From: Acanthosepion pharaonis
Lineage: Eukaryota; Mollusca; Cephalopoda; Sepiida; Sepiidae
Assembly (NCBI GenBank): GCA_903632075.3
Contig: CAHIKZ030000027.1
Span: 72,001 to 136,000 of the forward strand
Direction of reading: 5' to 3'
DNA: 64,000 bases
Positions 1 through 11,083 of this stretch are shown piece after piece (the first letter of the stretch is position 1; each line of letters starts with the position of its first letter). The notes beneath the pieces are model-generated. The model did no database searches and was not told where the DNA came from. It saw only the letters and a program-made list of their open reading frames with translations. Both the position numbers and the translations under genes were made by a program.

Positions 1-533
1 TAAAATCTTAAGAGACACTTTTCAGTCTTTCTACTCAAAGGTGTAAATTTATTAAAGCTACATAAATGCAAAAATATATTTGAACACTATTAACATTCTC
101 GTAGAATGTCATGATGCAAAGACACTCTTGCAGCAAAGCCATCACGACAATTGCCTTTGTTCAGTCTATCTTTTCATTGATAAGGACCACGCAATAGTAG
201 TTATTTGAAAAGATATAATAGAGAGTTTAATAATCATTTTAAATATTATCTGTGTTCTTCAACTAATTTGTAGTGACATTCCCTTTTCAAGCTTTGCAAG
301 ACTCCCTAATAGAAGTTACTATATCGCATACACTGTCTTTAAACATGTGTCATTATTTAAATGACACATAGATTTGGAATGATGCTTACAATCATTCGGA
401 ATAGGTTTATACTTATTATAATCACAAGTGATCAACGATTTAGGCTGAGTAAAACAAGTATAGCCAACAATATAGGCTTTCTTCTGATGCACTTACACAT
501 AACCAACTAATTTGTTTATGAAATGGACAAAGT
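1..533. other. AT-rich sequence with no recognised feature
   Basis: I see no coding region, repeat array or RNA gene here. The stretch is AT-rich with many stops in all frames. Confidence 0.6.
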
Positions 534-828
534 CCGACAATTATTAAACATTTTTATGTTTATACATTCTTTTTATAGATACAAATATTTAAGTAAATGC
601 TCTGTTTATAATAAACAGTATTAAACAAGATTTACCGGCCTGAATGTCCAAGACCTTTTCACAGAAAATATTCGTCCTCCGACAGTATTCGAACCTGTAT
701 CCTATACGGAACCGTCATTTAGCTTGACGTGCCTTTAATCCGACAATTATTTTAAGATATTTTCATGTTTATACATTCTTTTTATAGATAAAAATGTTTA
801 AGTAAATGTTCTGTTTATAATAAACAGC
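534..828 (+). repeat. Direct duplication of about 90 bp, two copies 206 bp apart
   Basis: Copy 1 (about 534-622) and copy 2 (about 740-828) share CGACAATTATT, then ATGTTTATACATTC, TTTTTATAGATA, and TTCTGTTTATAATAAACAG (CTCTG in copy 1). They differ at only a few bases. The 110 bp between them holds a tRNA-like segment. The layout suggests a local duplication or a repeat with terminal direct copies. I do not recognise the family. Confidence 0.7.
632..737 (-). repeat. Possible tRNA-derived SINE head
   Basis: On the minus strand there is a B-box-like ACAGGTTCGAATACTGTC, preceded about 40 bases upstream by AAAGGCACGTCA, which could stand for an A box. The spacing resembles a tRNA, but there is no clean cloverleaf. 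It lies between the two copies of the 90-bp duplication. It could also be chance similarity. Confidence 0.35.
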
Positions 829-1692
829 ACGTTGGCTGATATCCCGTTGCCTCCAATTGCTTTATGAGAGTCTAATTTAGAAATAATGTCCGAGACCAAC
901 GATAGAGCTATGCACATATCAATCAGTAGAGCCTTAGTTCTGATAGGGAAAGTTGGGTGTGGGCACATCGGTCAAGAGTTGAGTTGGATGAGAATTTTCG
1001 AGCAAATCATTCAGCCTTATCTGCTATAGATGTTAGGACTTCGACTTGATTGAATAGAGGGGAATTGAGGACTTTCTGTTGTTCAGCACACTGTTGTAGA
1101 ACCGTAACTTTATTGATCGACCAGTTGGCTATGGCTGCTAGTACAAGAATGAAATCAGGAAAGTTGTTTACTTTTAAAATTGTGTAGAAGGCGGTGTTTA
1201 CTGTTCAGACTTTGTAGTACAGTTTCTTCCTTTCAACTTTTGTCTGATTAAATTCAATGAATTCAAGCCTGAAAATTTATAAATTAAAACAATGAGAAAG
1301 ATTATTCTTAATATTTTGAGGAGAAATTTCTTAAACTGACTGATATTATTAGAACGATGAACAAAACTTATTTATTAGTTTCAACGGACAACTATCCTCA
1401 ACAACTTTTGTTCATATAACCTTGTTATGATGATGAACGGACTTAAGTTCATAAATTAAGTTGGAATAAAGCTATATTCCTTGAAAAATAAAGTTTTAAA
1501 ACCACTCGGGATGATTTTATTATTACTAGTTCAGACTGGAATTTGTCAGCTGGGTCATGAATTATTAACAGCCAAGAATAAACGAACATTCTGTTGAGAC
1601 ATTGCTTGTTGGTTTTAAATATACTTGACAGTTGGGTTAATCGGGATGAACACTATTAGCCTACGTACTGGAGATGTTTCTGCATATGCTTT

Positions 1693-1694
<2 letters not shown>
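829..1694. other. No recognised feature
   Basis: Moderately AT-rich sequence with no open frame of note and no repeat I can match elsewhere in the window. The part from 830 to 1160 is slightly more GC-rich than its surroundings and may be an old repeat. Confidence 0.5.
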
Positions 1695-1726
<32 letters not shown>

Positions 1727-1791
1727 TACGAGGTAAAAAATGGATGCACCCATAGAAAGTCGATTTTTGGATTCGTTTTTTTAATACAGGG

Positions 1792-1841
<50 letters not shown>
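1695..1841. repeat. Two (TA)n microsatellites
   Basis: Pure TA runs occupy about 1695-1723 and 1791-1841, separated by 67 bp of ordinary sequence. Both strands give Tyr-Ile repeat ORFs, which are translation artefacts. Confidence 0.95.
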
Positions 1842-1842
<1 letters not shown>

Positions 1843-2112
1843 TTTGTGAAAAAGTTCAAAATATTAAGATTTTAAATAAAATTATAAATTTACTGTTAAA
1901 TAAACAGAATTCTGTTTCTTTCAAAACGTGTTTACGTATGTACGCACACAGTATTTCTGTGAAAAATTTGGAAGTTTCTTGATATATTTTGGGGATCAAT
2001 TTGCTTGACGTGTCTTATTTTCACATATAATGATTAATACATTCCACATCATTCCTTTTATTTTTTATAATTATATTTTGCTCTCATTATCACTGTCAAC
2101 GTTACTTTAGTC

Positions 2113-2402
2113 AGTTTTGCACCATACGTGATACACTTTTAAGCGATCATGTATCTTTCGATACATGATTGACGAGGCAGATTTTTTTTTCCCGCAGTAG
2201 GTTGCCATTTTTTTCTGCGATAGACCAGTTGCCATCCAAGGCCATAGAACACGGTTTGTCCTGATATTTACCTATAGATGGAGAAAGAAGAGGGTTCATA
2301 CCTTTTCCAAGGGTATTAGTACGTAAGTCGATTTTCGACTGGAATTCGAACTCTAGCTCTCCGATTCCTCAATCTGAGCCACTATCCATTACTCCACGGT
2401 GA
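2113..2402 (-). repeat. SINE-B copy, tRNA-derived, minus strand
   Basis: Read on the minus strand, the element starts with a tRNA-like head, CGTGGAGTAATGGATAGTGG (A-box region), followed by a B box near GAGTTCGAATTCCAG. It then continues about 200 bp through CTTGGAAAAGGTATGAACCC and GATCGCTTAAAAGTGTATCA. The same sequence recurs at 18090, 22619, 25446 and 25744. Head plus unrelated body is the structure of a tRNA-derived SINE. It would be transcribed by RNA polymerase III and mobilised by a LINE. No clear target-site duplication was found. Confidence 0.8.
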
Positions 2403-2787
2403 AATAATCCCTCACTTCTGCTAGAAATTGTTTCTTTTGTTTGTTATTATGACGCATCAATGCTGTCTTCCGGTGGTTGGGATAGACACTATTGTAGAAA
2501 TATAATAGATAAGAGAATAAGAACAGAATGTATCTAATCTTTCATGAATCCGTTTAATTATTATTTCTTTAACTTTATTTTACTAGAAATTTCACCAATT
2601 ATGATTATAAATTAGACTGAACATTCATGGTTTCAAAAAGTAATTACATATTTCGCAGCTATGAATTATGAGCCAACCTATCAAGGTCGAACTGAGTTTG
2701 AACAATACGAAACAGCGGTTAGATATAGTTCATCACCTCTTGTAAACGTCATACTGTCAGTTATAGTAAATTTCAGAGTTTAGCCCA
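2403..2787. other. No recognised feature; possible mariner leader
   Basis: AT-rich. The last part may be the 5' untranslated region of the mariner relic that follows, but I could not identify a terminal inverted repeat. Confidence 0.4.
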
Positions 2788-3720
2788 ATGAAGGATTATA
2801 AGTTTTCAAAGCAAGATATTCGTTATTGCTTACTGTCTGAATTCTGAAAGGGTTGTTATGCTGCTACAGATGCACTTAAAAAACATTTTTGCCTTTTGTA
2901 CAGTGTCTACGGATGCAGTGAAGTCTCCTAGATGTCATTTGTGGTATAAAAGTTTTTAAAATGACGATTGTGACATATCTGATATGTCATACTCTGTAAG
3001 ACGACACACGCTGAATGAAGAAATTTTGAAAGCGGCTGTTATATTGGACCTACGCCAACGCACCAAAGATTTAGCGCAAATATAAATCTGTCATGACCCC
3101 GAGCATCTCAAATGAATTAGGGAAACTTGCAGAGAATTGGGATTTTTCATAAGCTTTTCGCCTAAGAACTGAAGATAGCGTTCACCTCTACAAGGATCTT
3201 TTAATCAGAGACGCTAATCTTTCATTTTTGCTTCATTGACAAGGAATGACAAATGGGTTTTACATGTTAAAAGAAAACGAATAAGTCATTGGTTATCACA
3301 AAATGAGAAATTAGTGCCAACAGCAAAAAAGGACTCCATCGAAAGAAGTCTTTGGTTCTTTTTTGATGAAATATGAAAGATGTCGTCCATTAAGAACTTA
3401 TGGAACATAGAAAGGCCATCACTGCAGATGTTTATTACCAGTAACGTGATAAGATAAACGAAGCATTCCGTAGAAAATGCCTTGCTTCTGTAAACTCAAA
3501 ACATTTTATTGTCCAGTGTGACAATGGAAGAGCATACTATACAATAAAACCCAAGAAAAATATTATCGTTAGTTTGGAAGATTCGACTATATCCTCCACA
3601 CCAGATTTGGATATGCTTTCGTTTATTTTGATCATTATATGATTTAATTTCATAAGTGACAGAACATTCAGAAACAAAGAAGTTGAAAATAGTCAATCAT
3701 TTTTCAGTGAAAAAAACTAG
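2788..3720 (+). pseudogene. Degenerate mariner (Tc1/mariner, SETMAR-like) transposase
   Basis: Mariner transposases cut and paste the element at TA sites with a DDD catalytic triad. The family resemblance is scattered over three frames. From ATG 2788 the N-terminal helix-turn-helix region reads FSKQDIRYCLLSEF followed by a stop. A middle piece around 3010-3070 reads HTLNEEILKAAVILDLRQ. Near 3190-3300 there are HLYKDLLIRDANLSFLLH and, in another frame, a Trp-Val-Leu-like segment. The second catalytic Asp survives in CDNGRAYYTIKPKK (about 3520-3560), and the end shows NKEVENSQSFFSEK before a stop at 3718. The span, 933 bp, is a little shorter than the usual 1 kb or so. At least six stops or frameshifts make it dead. 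The third catalytic Asp region is not convincing. I am fairly sure of the family. Confidence 0.72.
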
Positions 3721-4099
3721 ATTACTCTAAATGTTGGACTGGAAATTTGCCTTCACGTTGAGATGCACTCGTTGAAAATGAAGGTAATAGCATCTTTGAC
3801 GGATAATATTTCAATAAATTTAATTTACGCTTGTTTTATATCCTTTCTGGCGAAACGTAATTACACTCCGAATGGCCAAATATTAACATTTATTTCACTA
3901 ACAGAGTTTTTAAGAAAGTTTTTTCTTTTCTTTTTTTTACTTTCCAACAAATATAAGAATGGCAAAAAGAAATGCTATAAACGGCCAATAAAAATTGTAA
4001 AGCTTTATGTATAAGTGTTATGGGAACTTACCTATAATGATAATGGACTCTTCCTGACACTATAAATACTGCGCCTCTCAAGAGGTATAATGAATGGTG
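3721..4099. other. AT-rich sequence, no recognised feature
   Basis: An 83-codon ORF at 3763-4014 is present, but its composition (Lys, Phe, Ile, Leu from A and T runs) and the lack of any family resemblance suggest chance. A remnant of the mariner 3' end may extend into the first bases. Confidence 0.45.
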
Positions 4100-4285
4100 C
4101 TTTGGCAGAGAGGAACCCGGACGAAGCTTTGCCGAAGGGCAAGGTTTCGTCCGGGGAGGTAGACAGGTCCTGAAACCCGTCTAGGCGGGTTCAAAGCGTA
4201 TATTTTTGGCCGAGCCTACGGGCTCGGGAAACACACGTTAAACTTGGTCTTTGTGCCACATGCAACCCTCGTGGGGGGGGCTAGA
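4100..4285 (+). repeat. Family C repeat with three hairpins
   Basis: A GC-richer island in AT-rich DNA. Three stem-loops are visible: CCCGGACGAAGCTTTGCC pairing with GGGCAAGGTTTCGTCCGG (4117-4158); AACCCGTCTAGGCGGGTT (4176-4193); and CCGAGCCTACGGGCTCGG (4211-4228). It ends with TTTGTGCCACAT. Related copies are at 14486-14700 (plus) and, as a tandem pair, at 50453-50915 (minus). The hairpins are kept in most copies even where the sequence differs. The class is unknown; it could be a structured SINE or part of an LTR. Confidence 0.65.
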
Positions 4286-5259
4286 TACCGAATGAATGGT
4301 GTAACGAGAATAAGACCTCTTACTGACCGTTCTTTTGCCACGTTGTATTTGCGATATTATTACCTGGATTATTTACTGGTCTCCATTTCATTCTGTTAAG
4401 TCTGTTTTTTTTTTATTACACTTTTTCTTACGTTTTCAATTTTGACTGATTTTGGAAAAGTTTGTGATTTTTTCTTTTCCATTTCTTACCTCCCCATTTT
4501 TTCTTTTGTTTCACCTCACACTTCTCCTCTCATTATTATTAGCTTTTTGATTTTCTTTTATTTTTAAATTAATATTTCATATTTTCCGTTTCCTTTTAAT
4601 TTTTTGTAATCCCCTGCTAAAGTTTATCTGTTTTATTTTACGTCAGACTTTTTTTTTCATTGTTTACGTAATTACGTGTTATATCGTTCTTTGTTATTCT
4701 TTGTTTTCGTCCTTTGTTTTCCATTTTTAAATATCTGTTAAGTTTTCTGTGTTGTACTTGTGAAATATTTTCTGTACATATTTGTTTTAATTTTCTTGTA
4801 TTTGTAATTTTTGTCTAATTTGTTCGTTTTTTCCGTTTTTGTTTTCCTTCGTTAACGGCCACACTCGGTATTTTAGCGGCCATCTTTGTTTTTGTCATTT
4901 GTTAGTTTCGTATTAGTTCCGTATTTTCTTTCATGTTCTCGTCTTATTACTGCATTATCTATTAGTGTTTGAATTTATTTGTGTATTTTTATTCCTTTTC
5001 GTACGCCTAACTCCGTCTTTGCTGAATAATCCTTTTAAAAAAGGATTTTGTAATTGTCTTGTATATTCATTTTTGTCCATCTTTTTTTTAAAGTTCAACG
5101 TTTTATTCTTGTCTGTATTTTGCATAACGTTTTGTCTTTAGCACGTTTAACTGTTTTATTATATTTGTTTTAGTAATTTATTTATCTTTTATTTCCTTAA
5201 TACTTTATTTTTGTAAAAAGGAAAAAATATATAAAAAAGCCTTTAAGCATATTTAAAAA
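4286..5259 (+). other. T-rich leader upstream of LINE1
   Basis: Strongly T-rich on the plus strand, with no ORF of interest. It directly precedes the LINE1 ORF1 start, so it is plausibly the 5' untranslated region and internal promoter of that element, although no second copy is available in the window to test this. Confidence 0.4.
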
Positions 5260-7390
5260 ATGGGTGCCAAGAAGAACGTTAAATAAAACTTATTTGGGAC
5301 TAGGAAAAAAAAGACACCCGATAAATCTGAAGAAAATAAAAATAGAGAAATAGATTATGAATCGTCAACGAGTATTGTGGCCGATAATGGTAAAAAAGTT
5401 CAAGAAAAGAATTTGGCGGGAAAAAGCGAAAATTCTCTTATTCCAACTGAAAATATGGAAGCCAAATCGGGCCAAAATATCCAAACCAAGGAAAACAATA
5501 TGGAAGCTGAATCAAGCAAAGAATCTTCATCAAGAAATGACCTGACAACTGACAATACCAACAAAGATGACAAAGTAGCGGTCGGTGAGACGCCCTCTTG
5601 CTGGTCGTCCCCACCTAAATGCAGCATCAACATTATGGAGTTCCTTGAGAAAGCTAAAAGTTACGCCCATCTTGTTACAAAAGATGGGATCTTGACAGAT
5701 CTTGAGGAAGTAAAGAAGGTTGAAAAAAGAATTGTGTCGGTATTTGTAGTGGACAAGCGTTCGCGCAAAATTTGTCGCTCCACAAAAAACACCGTCATAA
5801 AGTCATTGACGTCCTTGGAGATTAAACCACAGAGAGTCTTAAAAGGCAAAGGCTTCTTCATGTGGGACATACTGTTACCTGCGCCTGCCGACTGTGAAGC
5901 GGTGAGCACTCGGGACCTAATAACAAAATACTGAGGGACGAATATCAAGGCAGGCATAGGACCAATGTTTCAGCTTATGAGGTCCCTCCTCAGATTGTCG
6001 GCGAGCACTTGGCCGCCTATCTGTGCCAATTTGGCCAGATGCTCAGTGCGTCCTCCGACGATCTGATCGGGGGATGAAGTTTTGAATTTATGGTGGATCA
6101 AAGGCCTTCACCTCCATCCCCAAATGCCTGGTTGTTGAGAGCCAGAGGATGCCAATCATAGTTACAGGTCACCTGTCCTCTTCCTGCCCACAGATGAAGG
6201 CCTCTGGAGTTCTGGCCCCCACCGACCCAAATCCCTCTCGGGATGAGTCTGTTGTTTCCGTCTCGCCTGTAATGGACATGCCAACAGCCGGGACCGGTGT
6301 GGTAATAATCCCGGTTGGGTCCGTCTCACGGCCCCCACTCCCCGAAAAGCCTTCGCCCGCCGCTAGTGCGGTTGTGGAGGAGGAAAAGGGGGAATGGCAG
6401 GTTGTTGGTAATGCTAGAGGGAAGATCCGGGCAGCGGGTCCTCGTCCCAATGAAGCCCCAACGGGAAAAGACACAAACAGTCCCACTCCCTCAAGCAGTA
6501 CTAAGGGTGTCTCCCCGACCAGCTATTCTGAAAAATTACGTCAGCAAAAACAAAAATACGAACCTTCATTCGAGAAAGCCGAAAAATTGCACTAACTTAA
6601 AGATTCTTTGAAACAAAATGGAAAAAAATCTGGCACCAACTCCTCGGCACCGTCTTCCCCGTAATCCGAACAACATATAATGACCCCTGCTCCAGTCCTA
6701 AGATCCGCATCCTTCTCCCTCAAAACTGACAACATTAAATAAGACCCCCATCAGAGTTTCACCCACCAAAGTCCATACTTCTACTATTAGCCCCAAACCA
6801 TCCCCTGTCAACTCCGAAAAGGTTGAAACTACCAAAAGGCAAAGAAGTCCTTCTCCCGAAAATTTAGACACTACATCACATAAAAAAAACGAAACCGATT
6901 TTCAACCCAGGGGAAGACGTGTGCCGGGTCTCCAAACAACTAGAGGACAAAGCCCTTCGATATTCAAATCTCTAGTAAATTTCCGAAAAATAAACAACTT
7001 AGACGTTGAAAACCCCAAAATTTCCCCAATGCCAAAAGGGTGTTAACTGTGATCAGAGGGGGTGAAGCTGAACAACAAATTTGGGACATGGTTGCGGAGG
7101 CAAATGAAGTTTTTGGCATGTTTCCGCCCATGGCCTGCTTTGACAACAACAGTGTTAAAAATTTGAAACAATTTTGTTCAGGGAGGTTCCCTCTTTTTGT
7201 TCACCCCTCCCTGTATAGAGCTTTAAAATTAACTTTCCCTCTGGACATTGGCGGTCTGTCTCCCGACGGTACCAAAAAACTGAGATGGGAACAGGCTCGA
7301 TGGGAGAGGCCGTTGGTGTCCTTTCCCTGTCCATTTTCAATGCAGGAGAGCAACACTAATCGGTTTCATTATGGCTCTCTGGTTAGCTAG
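5260..7390 (+). pseudogene. LINE1 (L1/Tx1-like) ORF1, gag-like RNA-binding protein, broken
   Basis: ORF1 proteins of this group coat the element RNA. The likely original start is ATG 5260 (MGAKKNVK, then an in-frame TAA at 5284), because the same frame continues to 5934 with a Lys/Glu/Asn-rich N-terminus and a folded-looking region (LEKAKSYAHLVTKDGI, VKKVEKRIVSVFVVDKRSRK). A frameshift near 5930 moves to the frame that includes EHLAAYLCQFGQMLSASSDD and, with a stop near 6075, runs to 6595. There GHLSSSCP looks like the second half of a CCHC zinc knuckle whose first Cys pair is lost. A Pro/Ser-rich region follows, including EEKGEWQVVGNARGK. The C-terminal piece (7040-7390, AEQQIWDMVAEANEVFGMFP) ends at a TAG that overlaps the ORF2 start by 20 bases. 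Part of the middle is matched by the inverted copy at 57700-59150. Confidence 0.72.
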
Positions 7391-10300
7391 TCTGAATGTC
7401 CGAGGCCTGAGGGCGGAGTCTCGCAGGGCGAGGCCCGTTCGTGACCTTCAGCGTCTCGGAGTGGATGTTTGTTGTGTACAAGAGACCCGTTTTTCTACTC
7501 TTGACGATGAGGACATTCTGTCTAAGGGGGTTCTCCTTCTATTCAGCATGTTTTGATGGTCGTTCGAGAGGTGTCTTTTAGCTAGTGAGCAAGTCTTTGA
7601 AGGCGGTGTGTACTCTTGTCTTTGCAGATCCGGCGGGCAGGCTTTGCGTGTTGGATGTTACCATAAAGGATAAAGCTTTTCGTCTCATTGGGGTTTATGC
7701 ACCTAATGTCCATTCTGGGCGGCCAGTTTTGTTTTTGACGATATCTCGTCGGGTAGTTTTAGCGGGTGATTGGAATGCCTTGACCCCGATATAGATCGTA
7801 TAGGGTCAAATTCGGGTACTAACAACCGGGATGTGAAACCATTTCGGTACTTTATCGACAGGTTTGATCTTGTCGATAAGTACCGGAATGAGCACCCTCT
7901 GGAGGTAGTTTGGACTTGGACAAATAGTGGCGGCTCGGATGCTGGCGGTATTTCTAGCTACCTCGACCGAGTCTTAGTTAAGAGAGTCGATGTAGAGCTC
8001 TTAGGGTGTCCAAGTTTTCATTATATAGTTTATACGGACCATAGGCTTGTCCGGGTCCGTGTAAACTTAGATAACCCTAAGGTTAGGTTGGCTGGATACT
8101 GGAAATTGAACTGCTCACTATTTTGCAGGATTTCCGGGACCAGCTGCTACTAATGATACAAAGGGAATTGACGGGGGCGGTTGTTGGGAATGCCTGGTGG
8201 GACAACTTAAAATCGAAAATTAGAACGTTTGCTGCTGATTTTCGCCGTCGACTCAATCTAGATAGATTAGCGGCGCAAACGGCTTGAGAGCAAAAAGTAG
8301 ATCGGGCAGTGAAATCCCGTGATAGTGGGGAAATAGCCTTGCTTATCAAGAAGGATCAAGCTCTGCTAGTTAAGGCTAGGTTAAAAAGCATGTCCTCTGA
8401 GGTGACGAATATGGCCGCTGACTTGCGGGCAGAGGAGTCTCGGAATGCATCTCGGCGACATATCGCGTGCGTCACATTGCCGGATAAGCGGACCGTGACT
8501 TCAAACGCGGGCAAATGTGAGGCATTTCGTGACTACTTTCAGGAACTTTTCCCCAGGGAGCCCGGTCTGAGCCCTGCTCAGTTCGACGCCTAATTAGACG
8601 ACTTCCCCTGTGTTGAGGCAGCTGAAGCGACTAGGTGCGAGGGTCCCATCACAGAGTTGGAAATCTGGGAAGCGTTGAAACAGGTTGGCCGGGATAAATC
8701 TCCGGGATTTGATGGTCTTCCCTACGAAGTTTACTTGTGGCAGTCGCCCGTTTTTGTTCCTTTGCTGGAACTGATTTTCAACAACTGGATGAAGCAGGGG
8801 TCTATACCTCAGCGCTTCACCAGGGGTGTGATCAAGTTGCTACGCAAGAACAAGAACGTTGGAGATGGGATAGGTAATTTTCGCCCTTTAACTATGTTAA
8901 ATACTGAGTTAAAGATTTTGGCAAAGATCTTAGCCAACCGTTTGCAGGCTGTCCTGTCTGGTCTGATTGGCTCCGAATAGACTTGTGCTGTGAAGGGCAG
9001 GACTATTCAGGACAACCTTCATATGGTACGCTTGATCATTGAGAAAGTCGACAGTGAAGCCGCGCTGATCAATTTAGATCAGTTCAATGCCTTCGATAGG
9101 TTTGACCGTCGATTCCTGGTGGCTGTCTTTTCGGCGGCCGGTTTCGGTCCGTACTTTTGCACCTGGATCCGACTTCTGTATGCGACTCCCGGTGCGCTAG
9201 TGGAGGTGAATGGGGTACGATCGGAGTCTTTCGTATTGTCTCGCTCGATTCATCAAGGTTGTCCGCTTTCGCCTTTGTTTTACGTTCTTCCGTTGGAACC
9301 TTTCCTTCGCAAGTTAAAGGCGAATCCGGTCCTGCGCGGAATTTCCCTGCCTGGCGCTACCACCTCGGCCAGGTATTCTGCCTATGCTGACGACGTTTCG
9401 GTTCTTGTGTCGAGCAGAGCCGAGACTGACGAAGTCAGCAAAGAGATCAGTGGTTATGAAATGGTTACAGGGGCCAAGATCAACCGCGATAAGTCTGTTG
9501 GCTTGCAGTTGGGTGCGGACGGGCCGATCAAGATACTCGGCGTCTGGTTCGGTCCTGATATCCATTTGGAAATGAATTGGTCGAAGGTACAAGGGAAGGT
9601 CGAAATCGCAATTAATTTGTGGTCTCGGAGGAATCTTTCCTTGAAGGAGAGGGCAGAAGTATGTGTTTCACACATCTAACCGATTCTCCTTTACCGACTC
9701 TCTGTACTTCCACTTCCGTATACCACACTAATATCATTAGAAAGCTGTTGTTCTCTTTCTTGTGGAGAGGCAATGTCGGGAGATCTGTTGCCTTCATTCA
9801 TCTGAAGGCTGTCTGGGTATGCCTAGCATTGAGATTCGTCAATATATGCTTCGCATCGGGTTCCTAGATCGAATGTGTCGCGAATCGGATGGAATCTGGA
9901 TGGAAGACACCCGTAAAACTTTCCCATCCCTGAGAAGTGTGCACTCGAGCGAGGAGGAGGCCCATCGTTTGCCCCGTGCTGAATGCTCCTTCTGTCATGA
10001 ATGTCGTATTGCTCCGAAACGTCTCTCATGGGCGTCGGATGGCCTCTCCAACGTCCAGGCGTTGTCTCGTAGGGAATTATATCAAGTGTTAGTCAGGGGG
10101 CCGTGCGCGATGCACTGATTGACGAGTTCGGTCTTACGAAGCAGGAGGTTCGCTCAATATGGCCTTGGGCGCCTGGGTTGAAATGCCTCAATAACGATGA
10201 GGCATCACTCACCTGTCTGATGATTCGTGGGGCCCTCTGGGTCGCCAAAAGACTTTGTTCAGCGGGCTTGGAGAAATCTCCAAACTGCCGTCGCTGTAGT

Positions 10301-10717
10301 GGGAAAGTCGAGACCATTGGTCACGCCTTCTTTCATTGCAGGGTGGTAGCGCCGTTGTGCATGATTGTTGAAGGTCTCATGGTCCGCATGCTGCAAGGAC
10401 AGTTCTTTGTCCTTGAGGCCAGTTCTGTTTGTAGCAATGTGGTGCCGCAGATGACGAAGGCTGAACATTATGTGTTCTTTTGCTTACTAGAGGTTATGAG
10501 AGTCGTGATTTGGGCGACACGTAAGAAGGAATTCTATGAGGGCGAGAGGTTCACTTCTTCCCAACTGATCTTGTTGTTTAAGCATCAGCTTAAAGTCAAG
10601 ATTAGGACGGAAAAGCGGCGGCTCACTTCATCCGAATTTGGCAAAAGGTGGGGCAATCTTGCGAGTTTGTATCGAGTAAAAGGGGCTGACCTAGAGTGGC
10701 ATTTTGATGCCGGTTAG
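7371..10717 (+). pseudogene. LINE1 (L1/Tx1-like) ORF2: endonuclease and reverse transcriptase, broken
   Basis: ORF2 nicks target DNA and copies the element RNA from the nick. The AP-type endonuclease starts at ATG 7371 (MALWLASLNVRGLRAESRR, then CVQETRF) and ends near SSYLDRVLVKR and a DH motif (TDHRLV) around 8030. Reverse transcriptase motifs are in order in one frame from 8309: DKSPGFDGLPYEVY, FRPLTMLNTELKILAKILAN, FNAFDRFDRRFL, HQGCPLSPLFYV, and the catalytic SAYADDVSVLVSS near 9385. The C-terminal region carries CRRCSGKVETIGHAFFHC (near 10290), a zinc-finger-like CCHC. Lesions include frameshifts near 7550, 7750, 8130, 9665, 9815 and 10110, plus in-frame stops TAA 8591 and TAG 8978. It is therefore inactive, though the catalytic YADD is kept. 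Assignment to the L1/Tx1 group is from motif style; another LINE clade is possible. Confidence 0.85.
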
Positions 10718-11083
10718 GCATCCGGATATTGTTTTTCCTGGGTTGAACTTAGGCAACCCATCCCGAAATTAGATTAGTGTAGGTTTTGTTATTTGAATCT
10801 TTATTTATTTTTTTTTTTTTCAGTAAACTTAGCTAGGGTGTGTTTGCTCATTGGCTCCTTTTATTTCTGTCACTATTTTTTCTTTAGTTTAATTCCTCAT
10901 CCCCTCCCTCTTTAGGTGGTCAGTGATGTCAGTTCTCTGGTGGATGCGGGGCGCCTTTTCGTTTTTTTTTTTTTGTTTTTTGTTTTTTTTCGACTGTGTG
11001 TGTTTTTCGTTTTCTGCTTGTCGTGTTTGGATGAGTGCGTGTCTGTGTGAGTGTTAGGGATGAATGAATGTTTTCTATATTTG
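10718..11083 (+). other. LINE1 3' untranslated region (inferred)
   Basis: Follows the ORF2 stop, with T-rich and GT-rich tracts. No poly(A) tail is seen. The end is set by the start of the family P sequence at about 11084, which also occurs elsewhere without LINE1 and so is not part of it. Confidence 0.45.

Noticed and set aside
1625..1859. Tyr-Ile repeat ORFs on both strands (also at 41219-41673, 45039-45471, 47606-48166)
   Set aside because: They are translations of TA and TACA microsatellites, open in several frames on both strands at once. No flanking coding signal.
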